Assembly: GCA_021234155.1 (NCBI GenBank)
Contig: JAJEKV010000050.1
Coordinates: 4,888,550-4,952,549 of the forward strand
From: Isoetes taiwanensis
Lineage: Eukaryota > Streptophyta > Lycopodiopsida > Isoetales > Isoetaceae
Reading direction: 5' to 3'
DNA length: 64,000 bases
The position numbers and the translations under genes were made by a program. Below, piece after piece: positions 44,080 through 58,200 of the stretch. The first letter of the stretch is position 1, and every line of letters begins with the position of its first letter. Under the pieces are notes generated by a model, which saw only the letters and a list, made by a program, of their open reading frames with translations, did not search any database and had not been told where the DNA came from.

Positions 44080-44797
44080 TTTATTTCGCATGGCAATCCT
44101 TTGCAATATGGTCCAACGTTTGACAATAATAGCATTCAATTGCTCTTCTACTTGAATTCTTTGTAAAAAAAAATTGCTTTATGGTCTAAAACCAAAGACT
44201 TTTCACCTAGTATTCCAGCCCCATTACTCTTGAGCGTCTTGATGTGAGACTCCTCTTGAATTAGCATTCCCAGCATCCTAATTTGCGAGGACATTATTTC
44301 ATACTCCAGAGGTAGATTAGCCATTACATATTGAATAAGATCCCAATCTTCCATCTTACCTCTTGCAGCAACAAGCTCCATTTTAGGGCTTCCATTTTCT
44401 CCAAATATTCGGTCATATTTGAAGAAGTCAGCAAAGTGCTTTCAATCTTTCTCTTGATGATAAGCTGAGTTGAGAGACCTGCATAGGCATAAGAGTTCTC
44501 CAACTCTTTCCATGCTTCTTTGAAACTAGATAACGGTCTGAGGTTAATCCTTATAGAAGGAAATACAAGGAATTTAAGATAGGCTAGAGCTCTCCTATCT
44601 AACTCAGTGGACTTGGCATCCGTCTTATACCAAACAGGACCAAAAATAGCTCCAAGATTAGTAATGATCATAAAATTCTCAAAGAAGTCTGCCCAAACAT
44701 ACCAATTGCTTGGTGTGAGCATGGGATCTTTGGAAAGCTTGAAAGGATTCATGAGATTCAAACTAAAACCCCAAAAATGATCTGCAGCAGTAAACAC
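44080..44797 (-). pseudogene. Copia gag with zinc knuckle
   Basis: The frame 44797-44324 begins near the LTR and carries the copia gag-type LTPSNWYVWADFFENFMI and a WKELENSYAYAGLSTQLIIK block (UBN2/retrotran_gag family). A second frame continues with LPLEYEIMSSQIRML. The knuckle CYYCQTLDHIAKDC lies at about 44137-44095 (C-x2-C-x4-H-x4-C). The frame change near 44360 disables it. Confidence 0.82.
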
Positions 44798-44932
44798 TTG
44801 ATTTGGGCTTTACCCAAATACTAAAAAACAACCTACAGCAGCAAACACTTGGCCTCCTGTGATTCTCCTTCTCCTTGCAGCAAAATAGTGAGAATCCACT
44901 CACTATAGCTCAATCCTGATCTAAGCCCCTTG

Positions 44933-44944
44933 GCTCTGATACCA
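44933..44944 (-). other. Copia primer-binding site
   Basis: On the minus strand TGGTATCAGAGC directly follows the LTR end (...CCAACA). It matches the 3' end of initiator tRNA-Met and fixes the LTR boundary. Confidence 0.92.
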
Positions 44945-45191
44945 TGTTGGAGGATCAGGAGGAGAGAAACGGAAAATGAGCTACTTTCATTTGCATGTTG
45001 ATGTTACATATATAGTAGAGGCTTCCTACCTAACTCTGATGTGACCACCTAATTGGTCTAACATGTGACCTTCACTTAACTTGTCTTACATGTGATGTGA
45101 TATGTGACATGTGACCTTTGAATTTTGACCATCAAATATTGGACCCATATGACATAACGTCCACATAGAATTAAGAATGTTGTTCCAACAA
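44945..45191 (-). repeat. Copia 5' LTR
   Basis: A 247-bp LTR with TGTTGG...CCAACA inverted ends, next to the primer-binding site. A TACTATATATG stretch on the minus strand near 45015 is a likely TATA box. The other LTR was not found. Confidence 0.82.
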
Positions 45192-46649
45192 CAGGGCTAA
45201 CATGCCAACTTTAGCAAATGCAACCTAAGATTCCAGTATCCTTTTCAATGATGATGCACAGCCCCCACATGACATTCCCTACAAATGCAAACATCTTGTT
45301 AGAACATTGGACAATATCACACTTCTTTTAGCATTCCAAAAGAAGAATAACATGTGAGACCATCTTTGCTAAAGCCTTCATTTCTCAAAGTATTGCCAAG
45401 ATATATGGTAGCTAATACCTCATGGGACCTGTTTTTTAGAGATGACCTAGTTTAACTTTTGACAACTCAAATTTTTCCTTTAAAATGCACTACGATTCTT
45501 GTTATGTCTAACATGAATTCCATTATCTGTGCATCAGATGGACGAATTCTATGCTTAGATGGAAAAAGGTATTGGTAATCATGAAGAGGGCCTTTATAGC
45601 CTTAGCCTTGGGCTTGCCTGAAAGCTAAAGAAGGTTTTGGAAATAAAGACTGGTTCACCAAATGCGCTAGAGTCCCTAAATATGTTATCAACGTTCTGCA
45701 CTTCAAAGGTAGTCAAAACAGGCACAGAAATGATATGTTGGAATATTCCATATTCCACTCGTGTGCATGCGGCATACTATGATACTCACATGCACGTGCA
45801 TGCATGACTAGATAGGTTAACGTCACATTGTTGCTGACTTGTTGGATATATAACAAAGTCACGCACCACCTTAGACGTACTTTTTAGGTAGTTCACTCTA
45901 GAGCCGGAAAGGCTGGTGCTTACTTTGTACACTTTGCTTTCTATCTTCATATACTGGAGTTCTTCACTTTCTTCTTTCTGCTTTCTTCCTTGAGATCATT
46001 CTATTCCACATGATAACAAGAAAAATAAGCAAGAAAATGGTTTGCAAGAGATCATCGAGAGCTCTCCAAAATTCTCCTAGAATTGTGCAAAGGGAATTCT
46101 CACAGAATTAAGATTGATACGAGCATCAAGCCTGAGATATACGAGCAACCCCCACATACCATGTGGCAGAACACTTATGTAAACAACAAGGGCACTGCTC
46201 CATCACAAGAACATTAGAGCTTAGTTAACCATGCGACAGCACGTGGCATAACTTATTTTCTAAGAATGTTACTGAAAGAAAACGATTAGGATGCATTTCG
46301 GGGACACCCTAAGATAATGCCACATAAAATGAAAGGGTTCTCATTGCCTCGACTTATATTTCCACATGATACATACTCTACAAATAAATTAATGTCAATT
46401 ACATACATTTTGGCCAATTTAAGGCTAACCCTTTTATCTACACAATCTCGTGTATCTGTACAAAGCGTGTATAACTTCACAAGGTATGCTGGAAATGAAT
46501 GTATGTGTCCATGTTCTTTCCTACAGGTATGGCATCTGCTTGCTCATGTATATGCGTAACCTTCTGTACAATAGCCTTTAATCTCTTTGGAACATGGCAT
46601 TACTTCCTTATTATCCAGGAAAAAGAATGTAAAAATAGCCACGTTGCTT
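45192..46649. other. Intergenic stretch between the copia element and CTR9
   Basis: No gene is recognised. The right end should contain the CTR9 3' UTR. Only short frames without homology are present (46317-46784 on the plus strand). Confidence 0.4.
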
Positions 46650-49600
46650 TCACTCACTGTCGGATTCAGATATCCTCCCTTTCTTTATTTTGGGGCCCTT
46701 GACATCTTCTCCACTCTCAAAGCCACTATCAAATTGCTTTTCAACAGGACTCTGTGGTTCACCAACATCATCTTCAGAATCTGAAATTGTATGCTTTCTC
46801 TTGCCTTTTATTGGAGCAGGTACATTCTGCAACGAAGCAACAAACTAAAACAAGTTAATTACAATCAATGAAGTCGTGGACAACGGAAATACGAAAGTCT
46901 TACTGCAGCGCCATCTTCTTCATCTGATTCTAGTCCGGTTGCTGCAAGAGCATCTCGTGCATCATCCTCCAGTTCATCCTCCACAGGACCTTCATTAAAT
47001 GGTAATGCATCTTCTTCATTTTCGTTGTCCTGTGCGTGTGCCTCGTATTCTGGACTACTCGCCCGTTTATCCTTTCTTCTCTTCTTTTTCTCTTTCTTCT
47101 TGTCTTTCTTATCAGGATTGATGGCATCATCTTCATCATCAGCATGGAATTTTTCACGGTTGCGGATCTTCCATGTTTCCTACAAATTACATATATCATG
47201 AACAAAACTTTTTAATTACCACATAAACAACAAACATATATACTAGAATGTAGTCACCTTAATGCGCTCAAAATGCTCCTCCTGTTCCAATACCCTCTTT
47301 AGCTCCTCCTCGCGCTTTCTCCTTTCCATCTGTAGTGCAGCAGGCACCAGTAAGGAAGTCCTCTTCGACAACAATAACAATCTAATAGAGAAAAAATGCA
47401 TGCTATCAATCCCTCTCAACCTGCAACTTGCGTTCTTCTTCAGCTTTGCGGCGTGCTTCTTCTGCCATTGCCAACTGACGTGCAACTTCTTGCTTTTGCC
47501 GATTTTGTTGCTCTTCTCGTTCAGCTGCTTCTAAATGGATCTTTGCAGCATCAAGAAGATGTTTACAATACTCAACATGCATTTCGATCTTCTTTTCATC
47601 AAAACCATGCATATGGTGTGCTTCAATATTTGACAACTGGCTGAACAGCCGAATGGCATTTTTTAGTTCTGCAACTGATTGCCGGACCTAAATAGCATCC
47701 AAATACATAAAATTACTTCATAATGATTACTTTTTCAAACCTTCTAAATACAACTAGGCCTTGTTTTTTCTACCAACAATGCAACTAGGCCTTGTTTTTT
47801 CTACCATCCTAAACTAGGATGCATGGAGCATCTTAAGCTTCACAAGTTTGCTTTATCAGAGTTCAATTCATAATTCTTAATGCACTCTGAAAAAGACCTT
47901 CAAAACACAATTAAGAGTTTGAAGCCTTCCCAAAGTAACTTCCTAAAACTGCAATGGTATTGACATACGTTGCATTTTTCCTGCTGTATTAGAACAAACC
48001 TCGTCAGCAGTTCTTTTCGCTTTCTGCAAAGTAGCTGTTGAAAATTTCTGCATAGCTATTGCTGCATCAAAACGTAGCATATAATTTGATGGCGCCAAAT
48101 GTATTGCCCGCAGGAGCACACGCTTACATTCTTGCCATTGTTCAGCTTCATAATGGGTTCGTGCAAGATATAAAAGAATATTGGTCTCAGTATTGTGGTA
48201 AAATCTTCTGAGACAATTCTGATACTGAAAGAAAAGCCACAATATAAGTCCAAATTATGTGGAATTTCAAGCTCACAAACTTCCTTCACTTACCATCTTA
48301 ACAGCAAGGCCAAACTGGCCTTGTGCCAGATAGACATGTGCAAGATTTATCCAAACATCAGGCATTTCCACTGCCACATTTCCCACTGCAGCCTCTTGTA
48401 CCTATGTCTTGAACAAGTTAAGTGTGACACCTCTCATAAATACGAAAATATCAAATTGCTCCGCTTATCTCTATACCTGTGCAAAAATCTCTTTTGACAG
48501 ATCAAATAGACCTTTTTCAGAAAGCACAATGCCAACCCCATTTGCAGCATACATGTTATTTGGTTTCTGCTGCAATATCTTCATCAAAAAACCAAATCAT
48601 ATGTCACGGTTTGAATTTTTTGCAGAGAATGCAGAAGCACATGTCTAAAGTATACCTTATGATACATCTCTCTGGCCTTTTCTAAATGTGTTGCTTCCAG
48701 CTTTGGGTCCTTCTTTTCTCCACGTGTTCCAGCATAGTAATTCCAGTTTCCCTAACAAGAGTACCACCAATTTTAGGCTGCACATTAGTTGAAAACTTTG
48801 GACGGGAGTGGGGCACATCAGCAGAAAGCTTTTCTACTCTGATCATGTGAGGAATAAATGGATGTATTTTGAAAGATAACCCTACCATTGACCTAACAAT
48901 TTAAGTGGTCCAAAATACAAATTAGCAACGTAACTTGATAAATGAGTGTATTTAAATGCAGAAAAAGAAAAAAAAAATCACCAGGGCTAAGGTTGAGTAG
49001 CTGTCCTTCCCATCAGATGCACTTTGTATATTCTTCAGAGTTTCCTTTGCTTTGAGCCAGTCATCAGACTTCAGCTCTAAGCTACCCCGAAGAGACAAAG
49101 CATCAGTAGAAGTTGGCTCTTCCTGCAATGCCCTTTCCACCTGCAACAAGATGACCTTACATAAGTGACATATTTTGGCATGAAATGCACGTTATCAGGT
49201 TTATTTTTGTCATATAGAGACACATAAACAGAAATCATACATCTGATTCACAATTAAGTACTTACGAGCTCCATGCTCAAGGTTAAATCATTTCTCGCAT
49301 TTGCCATTGCCGCAAGTCGAAGGTATGAGTCAACATAACTGGGATGCTGAAATAAGTCTAGCTGTATTATGCAATGTTTTACTAGATACAAGCAGAAAAA
49401 GCTGAAAAACTATCTACCTTAAACAGAATGAGCTGGTACAGAATGCTCGCTTTTCCTGACTCATGAATTTGTTCAAACAACCTCGCCAAATTAAAAACTA
49501 CTGTCACTTTCTCAACAGGTACTTCTAAAAATACACCATCATCCTCCAGCCGATCGAAGAGATCAGTTTCCAGGCCAACACAAGCAGGCAAACCAGCATC

Positions 49601-52600
49601 AATATGAGTTCCGGGTAGTTTTCCTTCACAAAAGTCATTCCAAACACCATCTCCTAATGCTTCTTTATAAGTGGCCTGTGCAGCCTTCACAAAGAACACA
49701 GACACTTTGAGCCCATTCCAAATAGCTTTCTAGCTGAAATTGATGTAGCAAGCCAAGGCCTCTCATTTATAGAGCACATCCTGGCATTAAGTTACTTATA
49801 CATATGGAATTACTTACCTCATATTCACCTCGCTCGAAATGCAACACTCCAATGTTATTCAGTAGTCCAACAGGTACTGAGTCCCGATTCTTTTTCAAAA
49901 GCGAAAGAGCCTGCATAACCATGCAACGATAAGAATGTCTGAAATGTATTTATGCTGTTAGATGATACAAGATGCCTGGGCCAGGTCCTGTGTTTAAATA
50001 CCCATTAATGAAAGCAGCACGTTCCTGCTTTCTTTGTAGAAAAAGAATGACATTCTATCAAAGAAGTTAAGGCAATGTACAAAATAAGGAAACCATGCTG
50101 GGCTAAATCCTAATATGGGAAACGTTAACAGCAATGTTCAACTTGGGAGCGATATGATACTTGAAGCATTGAGATAAGTCTTTGAATACGTGCTACAAGG
50201 CATACATTAGGCATTGGTATTTAGATCTGATATCCTGTTTGCTTTAGTGATTGCTCATGTCGTCATGTAATTATGGCTCACAAAGCCTAAACCTTCTCCG
50301 GACAATGATAAAACACCTCTTCTCATCTACAAGCGTCTTTATGCAGTGTATACAATTGAGTCGCAATTTTCCGACATTATTTCTAGCATCCACTCAGACG
50401 AAAATCAGAAAAATCATGAAGCATTATTATGACTCTAAGACGTACACATAAAGTGAAAAGCTTGATTTTTACAGCTTACAGTTTTAAATGCATCAAGAGC
50501 AGCAGAAAAATCTGTTGACACAAGTAATTCGCCCATTCCAATCCAAGCCTGAAGAGGGATATCCAGAAAACAATTATCTGAGTATATGGTTAACAACCTA
50601 AAAACTGTAATTTTGTGAAAGTACATACATCTACATCTCGAGAATTTATCTTGGTTGCTTTTTTAAAACTCTCCAAAGCCTTGTCAAGACGACCTTGATG
50701 AATATATATGCTGCCTATGGCCTGCAAAACAAACACATGGAGCAAGTAAAACATTGTCCACACCTCAGAAGATGACAAAGAAACTTTAATCGAACCTTCA
50801 ATGCATCACAATTATCAGTTTGAACCTCTAAGACTTTCTCGAAGTTTGACAGTGCAGACTTCAAATCTCCAAGTTTAAGTTGAACCTGACCAAGTCCTTT
50901 GATACATAAAAAAATGAGGGTTATCTTGTACGAAAATCCAAAACTTTAGAAAGCAGAAAAGATCATGACCACAGAAGATACCATAATATGGCAGAATGAA
51001 GTCTTTAGGGGTCTTTAGGTCTTGAATAGACAGTCGATAATAGGCAGTTGCTGTCTCATAATCACACTGCAATTACAATATAATTCCATCATGCTATTGA
51101 TTTTGCTAAAATCTACCCATGGCAGAATTTATCGGCATTTATATGGGAAATTCCAACAATAAGCTGCGAACCTTGCTATGGTATGAGCGAGCCAGGTTGA
51201 AATAGGACTGAGCTTTGATGAGTGTATGATCAGTAGCAGCAAGAGCAGTTTCACTTAGTTGTTCTACCACGTAATGCTGTCCTGTGTAGAAGTAATGATT
51301 TGCCAAATGGTTCAGCGCCATTGTACAGTATGGATATATTTCATATGCGTCCAGCATTTTTTTCATCCCTTCTTGGACACCATCAGCTGCAAATTTCAGC
51401 TGCATGTTATTTATAAAATAGGCATCACAGAGTTACATGTCAGACTGAACCGAGTTCTTTTTTGCCTTTGGACCAGTAAAAAGGCAGAAAACAAATTCAG
51501 GCATAAAGAAAACAATTGCAAGACCAGATGGAAAGCAATCAGGGGGAAGTGCTAAGCAAGGCCGCAATAGTGTAAAGTTGTAAGAGCTCCATCAGCTCCT
51601 CTCTAACTTTGTCAAAGCAGGCAGTCCCATTTATCATAGCAAGATGGGCGCAAGGTGAGGGCAAGTTTACAGATTTTAGACAAGTACTGATAAATTTGAT
51701 ATCATACATAAGAAAGTGGGAAACCTACATTCATTTGTGTTCAAGTCCATGACCCCTAATGCTACAAGAGCCTCCACATTCTCAGGATCCAACTGCAAAA
51801 GAAAAAAAAATAACTTTCTCATGTCTCCAATTTATAAACAAAAAATTAGACATCAAAACACCATGAGTATCTTCAAACCAATCAAGCCCAATTTATAAAC
51901 AAAGAATTAGACATCAAAACACCATGAGTATCCTTCCCATTTGAATAGCCATTTTTGAAACAAGTGAGACAACTAACTCGTCATATGAGAAGGAACATAT
52001 GAAGAACATATGCAAAAATAGCTACAGGGGTTGATGCTAACATGCAGAATATAAATCCTCCAGGGTATAGAGAGGAAAAGCAATAGAAAAGCAGCTTTGA
52101 CCACATGAAGGAACAAGTTAACCTGGCCAGATAAGAACCTGTAGAACACGCTGGAAAGCCTGTCGTGCTTTGGCAAACTGGCCAAGACGATAACGACAAT
52201 GGCCTAAACCAAGCCTTACAGATGCAGGACAACCGGGATGCACCTGCAAAACTTTCTGCAAGGAAACAAAATTACACAGATAATTTAGATTCATTCAATG
52301 AGAATAAATAGAAATATACAGTAATTACCTTATACAGGTTCAAGGATTCTTGATAACGCCCACGGTTAAATTGCACACATGCCTATGCGAGAAATTGTTG
52401 GTCATTAAGCAATATTGTAACAAGGCAAAGGCATTGTGGAAACTACCTGACCTAGGAGAGCTGGAACGTTTTCAGGCTGTCCATCAAGAACAATCTTAAA
52501 AACTTCATAAGCTTGCTCCAAATCCCCTCTTGCCAAAAGGAGTTGGCCTGCATATAAAATACCATTGACAGAGCTAAGAATAATTTGTAAATAACTTAGC

Positions 52601-54040
52601 AGACTAACAAAATGGGATAGCGTGCCTTTGCCAACCCATGTTGTAGGTTCGTCCTGATCAATTCTTGAAGCCTTATTGTAGTAGTGAGTGGCCCGAATAA
52701 AGTAATCATCTTTTTCTCTTTGCTTAGTTTCTACCTTGCCAAGGTTAGTGTAGTAAGCTCCCAACGCATTAAGTATCGCCACGCGATCATACTTTACATC
52801 ACTGTAATAGTCATCTATTTCTGCAGAATAGGAACAACAAAACATTAGTTATGATAAGTTTGTTGAATACTTCATTATTTAACACGATTTAAAGAACAAC
52901 CAAATGGTGAAAGACTGTACAGTAATGAATCTATACAATAAGAGGTAAACTAAATGACCTGGTTGGCTGAATCTTGGCTTTAAGTTCAAATAAGCACAAT
53001 AATATGCAGAAGTAAAACAGCTTCAACATGAAGAACTAGAAAGGTCCAGCTTGAGCAGAATGACGATAGAAAATCCTAATCAAATTTACGTTTGTTAGGG
53101 ATGTACTGATCTTGACAGACGTCTAAACAGTTTTTGCTATGCAGATTCTGAACGGAATAATTTAGGATCCTTAGATGAAGAGAAACAAGGAATCTAGTAC
53201 AGAAAACACACTGCATAAGATGACCACTGTTCTAACTCCACTCCTCCACACCACAAACTGTAACTGAAAAAATGCAGACAAAATTGAGACAAGGTGCCTT
53301 GTAAAGCTTATTCTGATCAAGGTGCCTACTGGGAACTAGATATACCCCATCAAATTTAACTTCCACAAATGAGCAAATTAGAGAAACCATATGCCAGCTC
53401 CTCAGAAACAATAATTTCTGTTTAATATAAGTTTTAATTCTTGAAGTAGGCAATTCTACATACATGAAAATCTTACTGCCATCTAAAAAATGTTAAAATA
53501 GAAAATACCAGGACTACTGCCTTCTTCCAATATTTGTAAGAACTCCAAAGTTTTTCCTTGCTTGAAATATTCTCTCTGCGTGTTTATGAAAAATGTGAGT
53601 GGCATGCAGTAAATCTGCAACGTTTAAGTTTAACTAGTGGCAAGTGGAAGAGTTTATCTTTCTCACCAAAGAAACTACCTCATGTTTAGCCCACAAACAA
53701 CTCAATGGTAAGACAATAATGTAGCATATGATCACCATTGTTAAAACTTGCCCTTCCTATTTACAATAATGTTTGTATACCCTATATTTTGACGGACAGA
53801 GACTGCTGTCTACATTGTGATTATGGTAGGGTTTAAATGCCAGCTAATCAAGTGTGCCACCAGAAGCAACAGAAAACAAAAGAAACGAGGAAATAGTACC
53901 GCAAAAGTTAACCAGAGGTGGAGGGGAGCCTGCTCTGCTTTGAGGATATCAAGAATATCAGCAGCATGTCGAGGAAGCTGATCGAGAGCAACTCTAACCT
54001 CTTCAGATGAGTTCTGAACTGGAATGTAGACGCAGGCCAT
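46650..54040 (-). CDS. CTR9: CTR9, TPR subunit of the Paf1 complex (24 exons, complete)
   Basis: Exons: 54040-53900, 53575-53509, 52820-52626, 52547-52447, 52382-52329, 52255-52139, 51792-51729, 51386-51172, 51066-50982, 50896-50796, 50721-50629, 50548-50480, 49910-49818, 49684-49418, 49346-49266, 49140-48982, 48751-48656, 48578-48477, 48401-48294, 48224-48000, 47687-47421, 47329-47258, 47179-46904, 46826-46650. The phases join to 1074 codons plus stop, close to Arabidopsis VIP6/ELF8. The start MACVYIPVQNSSEEVRVALD is a family hallmark. Serial TPRs fill the first ~840 residues (for example TWVGKGQLLLARGDLEQAYE, NHYFYTGQHYVVEQLSETAL). A charged coiled coil and a Lys-rich then Asp/Glu/Ser-rich tail follow. 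CTR9 scaffolds Paf1C on RNA polymerase II and supports H2B ubiquitination and H3K4/K36 methylation. The intron after 52626 has a GC donor; the other donors are GT. Confidence 0.97.
47752..47812 (-). repeat. Short tandem duplication in a CTR9 intron
   Basis: The ~30-bp unit containing AACTAGGCCTTGTTTTTTCTACC occurs twice in tandem. Intronic, no coding effect. Confidence 0.8.
51828..51932 (-). repeat. 61-bp period tandem duplication in a CTR9 intron
   Basis: The segment starting CAATTTATAAACA and ending ACCATGAGTAT occurs at about 51828 and again at 51889 with few changes. It lies in the intron between exons 6 and 7. Confidence 0.82.
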
Positions 54041-57000
54041 TGCCTCCGCCGGAGCCCAAGCTGCTGAATCATGTGCTAGACAAATTATTTTTGGACGCCG
54101 GAACTATTTTCCCGGCCGATTACGTCTGACTTCACTAAATTTAGGGTACGTTTTGACCTATGAAACTAATGGCTATGGCTATCTCTGTTAGATGTTACAA
54201 GAAATTTATCGCGGCGGCCTTGAACATTTTCTCTTCACTAACTTCGTTATACACCCAAATTTCATAGATCATTTTGTGATTATTGACATGCATGTTTAGT
54301 GCTGGGCTAATATAATGTTTAAATGTAGGTATTGATATTGAAAAGAAAGTGGATGTTGAATGAAAGCGGCAGTGTAATGTAGCCTAATTTTGTGGCTCGC
54401 CAACGTTGTTAATGTAAGGGGAATCTGAGATCTTATTTTGCCCATGAGGTCAATTCTATAGACATTTTCAAATGCCTTAAATATAAAATACAAAGACAGG
54501 CGAAGGGACATGGTAAGCACAGCGTCGTGTTTCTCGGCATTCTCTTTTGAAGAGGCATTTGATTTCTCATGAGGGGAGCTGAATCGACACTTTGATCTGC
54601 AGTTTCATCCATTTCTCTGCAGTTTTTTTTTCTCCCCAATTGATTTCATCAATTGGACAGTGCGAAATCGGCTTCAAATTCGCCATTTCCTGCCCTGCGC
54701 ACTGATTTTCACACTCTGCCATGTAATGTGAGATGAAAAATCCTTCAAGATTGCTTCCAGACTTCTGGCATTGCTTGTAGCTGTTGGATTCAGGTTCTTA
54801 TTTGGGATTAATCACCATTTTTTGGTGCCAAAATGAAGGATTCGTTCAAAAAGGGCCTGCCAACGATGAAGATTTACCTTGGCACCAAATCCTTTTTTTT
54901 CCTTCTTCCTTGACCGCCTATTAGGGTAGTTTTGAGTGTATCAGAACACACTATGGCGGAGAGGGAGTTGAATCCTTCTTGCATTGCAGTTGTCCTTGGC
55001 TATGGCGGCCAATGGTGAAGGCGATGCAGGCCTCAGGAACCGGAGCATCATTTTTTCTCTTCTTTTCTTCTTGCAAAAAATGTCTGAGAAAAACATGCGT
55101 TAAGCTTTAGAGCTTCACATTTCTTGCCACCCGGACGTCCCTATCGGACATTCTCAATGATATATGTTGTGAAAGCATGTAGTAAATTAGTTCAAAGCTT
55201 TATGTCACATAGTTAAAAACCTCGTGGAATTGAATGCTCGAATGTTATAAAATGAGGGATAAAAAAAAGTTTTGGCCGTAACAAAATGACAATGCCCATG
55301 CCATCTCACAATTTAGATGATTAATAGTATTGCCGCCTGGCATAATGCAATCAAGTTTATTGCCACCTCACTAACTTATTTAATAAAGGATAAGCTTATA
55401 ATTATAATGCATTGCCACCCATACATGGCCATTATTATAATATCCATGGCCATCATGGCCATCTCATGGGGGGGCAATTATGAGACGATGGCATCTAATG
55501 TGCAACCTCACTACTTGAAAGACCAAGAGCCTAGATGCAATATTTCATATGCTTACGTAGCGAAGATTCTCTTAAATACCTTCACTCTAGGGGCTATGAC
55601 ACAACACTGTTGTACATTGTCCCAAAAATTAGGGGCTTTTAAAAAAAAATTAATACGACATTTTTTAGATTTTCTCAAGATTAAAAGGGTACTAACATCA
55701 TGATATTACCGTGGCCAATAAGCTAAATTCAATTTCTGAGCGTGCTCAATCACTTGTGTAAGTAGCACAAACGCAATTAACTTTTAAAACTGGTTGTCAT
55801 TTAATCATTGTTTTCAACAAGCGAAGCAAATGCCTCAAAACATAATAAAGCTCAATAGGCCTAGGGAAGGCAAGATTAGTTATTTTCCAAGGTAGAGTCA
55901 AAAGCACTTGTTAAACATAACTCATCACTCATATATAATTCAGTTTCTTTTTTTGTTTGACGCTATTTATTTTATGCTATTTTGTTTGAAGCATCCTGAT
56001 GGAGACACGTATTTGCAACTCAACTTTTCATTTGCACTTCTCATTTTCATTTGCACTTCATTGGTCAGACCCCCTTTCTTGCTTTGCAAGAAATCGATTG
56101 ATCTTCCTATTTCTTGCCCTGCAATCAATCCTTCCTGGCTTTACTCTTTTGCTTTCTGGCTTGGAGTTGGGCTTCGCCATAATCGGTCACATCTCTGTCT
56201 TTGGCTGCCCCTTCCATCGGATGGCATAAGGGGATGCCCAATTAGGATCCGGTCTATTGGGCCGGATTCCTGGCTTGCGGCCTGGCATGAATGCAGGGCT
56301 GCATGTGCTCAGAGAATCGCTTCTTCCAGGACCCTCAATGCTTGCCCAAATCTACCAATTTACAGTCATCCATGAACCACAAGATTTTTTACAGATCGGT
56401 CCTTCTGAGCCATCGTTTTTTTTTTTTTGTGCAAGGATTCGGCTATGCTCATGCTGCAGACCAAGGCATGAGGTTTGGCATACGTTAGAGATCTCGAATC
56501 GATGTCTGGCTGGCCTGGCAATCATAGAGCGCAGGCGATCCAGCGTCCACTTTTTAGATCCGACACTGGCCGGATGCATGGAACCAGGGGATTATCATAT
56601 TAAGAACCGGATTTTCACAGGTTCTTAATCTTTGAGGATTTGAATTTGCCGTAGCAAGAAAGATGAATGTTGTGCAAAAGAAGGCCAGAACATCGTGCTA
56701 ATTCTGTGGTGATAACACTCTGATTTGCCCCAAATTTTGCTGTTTGTCTTTGGCGAGCATGTAGGCAGCTAATTCCGACCCATTTTGAACCTGATTGTAG
56801 AACATATGGCCAGAGATAGAGGCGAGTGATCTTTCCCTTGCATATTGAAAAAAAAATACAGAGATTATTACTGAAAAAATACAGAGATTATGACTACCGT
56901 CACCCATATCATGAAAAAGGGCAGAAGTTTTGAGAGCATAGAAATCCTTGGAATTTGCCAGCACTGTTTGCTATGAGCAATGGTTTTTTCGAACCATAAT

Positions 57001-57519
57001 AAAATTCCCCAAAACTAGTCTGTTCTACAAATAGGGGCCGCTCTGTTGTCGAGAACTGCACTGTACTTGAAAATCCTTCACGTCTAGCCATGCCACAGTT
57101 CAATTTTGTGGCAATTGAATCTGGCGCATCTTCTTCCCCTCTGGCCAGTAGTTTATCTGTCAAAGTCATTCGTTCGCAAAAACCAGTTCTTCAGAAGTCT
57201 CGTGGCAATCGTCTGGTGAAGTGTGGAAGAATGATATGTATGTGGGTATTTAGTTGGCATTTTATCATGAGCAGATATCCAAGGCTTTAATCTCCATCGG
57301 GGAAGTCCTTTCCTTTAAGTCCTTTCGTAGAAAAGCCAAGGGAGACAGCTTTTGTTTCTTCTCAAAAGGTTCTGAAGGTGGGTCTAGAGAAAAAATATCA
57401 CTCTTTAATGCCCTTTTCTGGTTTTTTTTCTTCACATCCATGATCAAAGTCTATTGATCTGCTAAGGATTTAGATCCATGAGCCATCAAGAAAAAGTTTA
57501 TTCTCCAAAGGTCTGTTTG
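54041..57519. other. Intergenic stretch upstream of CTR9
   Basis: The first few hundred bases should hold the CTR9 promoter and 5' UTR; no clear TATA box is seen near the start. The remainder shows no recognised protein. The frames at 55317-55703, 55908-56628 and 56909-57457 have no homology I can name, and their composition varies like non-coding DNA. Confidence 0.4.
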
Positions 57520-58200
57520 TTACAGGGATAGGTTCTGTACGTACAAAATTCAAATTCCTGACGTATAAAGTCAAAAAATACGTATTTTTTAATAAAATAC
57601 ATATTTAAAGGTCGCCGGCCAGGAAAAAAAAATTAAGCGTCTGTGAAACCTTGATTTTCGGGGAATTTTCTACACAGACGCCGAAATAGATAGATTTGCT
57701 TCGCAAAAATTCAAACTGAGTTTGAAGCGTCTTTTGAAAAGCCAGATTTGTCTGCGAAAAAATTTTCTCACAGATAAAAAGACAGACGTCTAAACCGGGA
57801 TGGTGTTCGTGGTATCGCCAGCGATTTATTACGTTCGTGTCACGGGAAAAGACGTCTAGGCGAATTGAAGTTTCAGCGTCTTAGAAGTTTTATATATATG
57901 CGGCGGGGGTTTTAGCAACAAAAAGAAGGTATCTTCTGCGTCAAACCTTCCAACTTGCCTCCCAAAAAACTTTTTTTTTTGTTTTTATTAGTTTTTAGGT
58001 ATTTTTTTTGTTGTTTTTTTTTATAGTTAGGCCAGGTAAGGTCCTCAGTTAGGCCATCGCCTGTTGCCCCCCTGTGTAAGGGGCGTGACGATGGTGAGTG
58101 CCTTGTTCTGTGGGCTGAGCTTGGCCTTTTTTAGGAAAAAAAAAGATTAAAAAAATAATAATTTAAGACAAATAATAATTTAAGGCCAAAAAAAAAAAAA
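57520..58200 (+). other. Possible 3' end of a decayed poly-A retroelement
   Basis: Homopolymer T tracts (57969-58022) and a GC-richer segment containing GGCCATCGCCTG and GGGCTGAGCTTGGCC are followed by A-rich tails (58134-58200). This recalls the 3' UTR and tail of a LINE or SINE. There is no coding support and no target duplication was found, so the assignment is weak. Confidence 0.25.

Larger units (their letters stand above)
42230..45191 (-). mobile_element. Ty1/copia retrotransposon, minus strand, degraded and 3'-truncated
   Basis: On the minus strand: 5' LTR (45191-44945), tRNA-Met primer site (44944-44933), gag (from 44797), CCHC knuckle, protease, GAG-pre-integrase (LWHNRLGH), integrase and the first part of RT (W..VMQEEISML at about 42320). 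Integrase ahead of RT is the copia order. RT after about 42230, RNase H and the 3' LTR are missing. Several frame breaks make it inactive. Confidence 0.88.

Noticed and set aside
51387-51405. CTR9 exon 8 starting at the upstream CAG near 51400
   Set aside because: The phase would be wrong after exon 7. The acceptor TTTGCAG ending at 51387 restores the frame and gives a NES-DGVQEGM junction matching the family.
55317-56628. Coding genes in 55317-55703 and 55908-56628
   Set aside because: No motif, overlapping frames of equal length and a composition that drifts like non-coding DNA.
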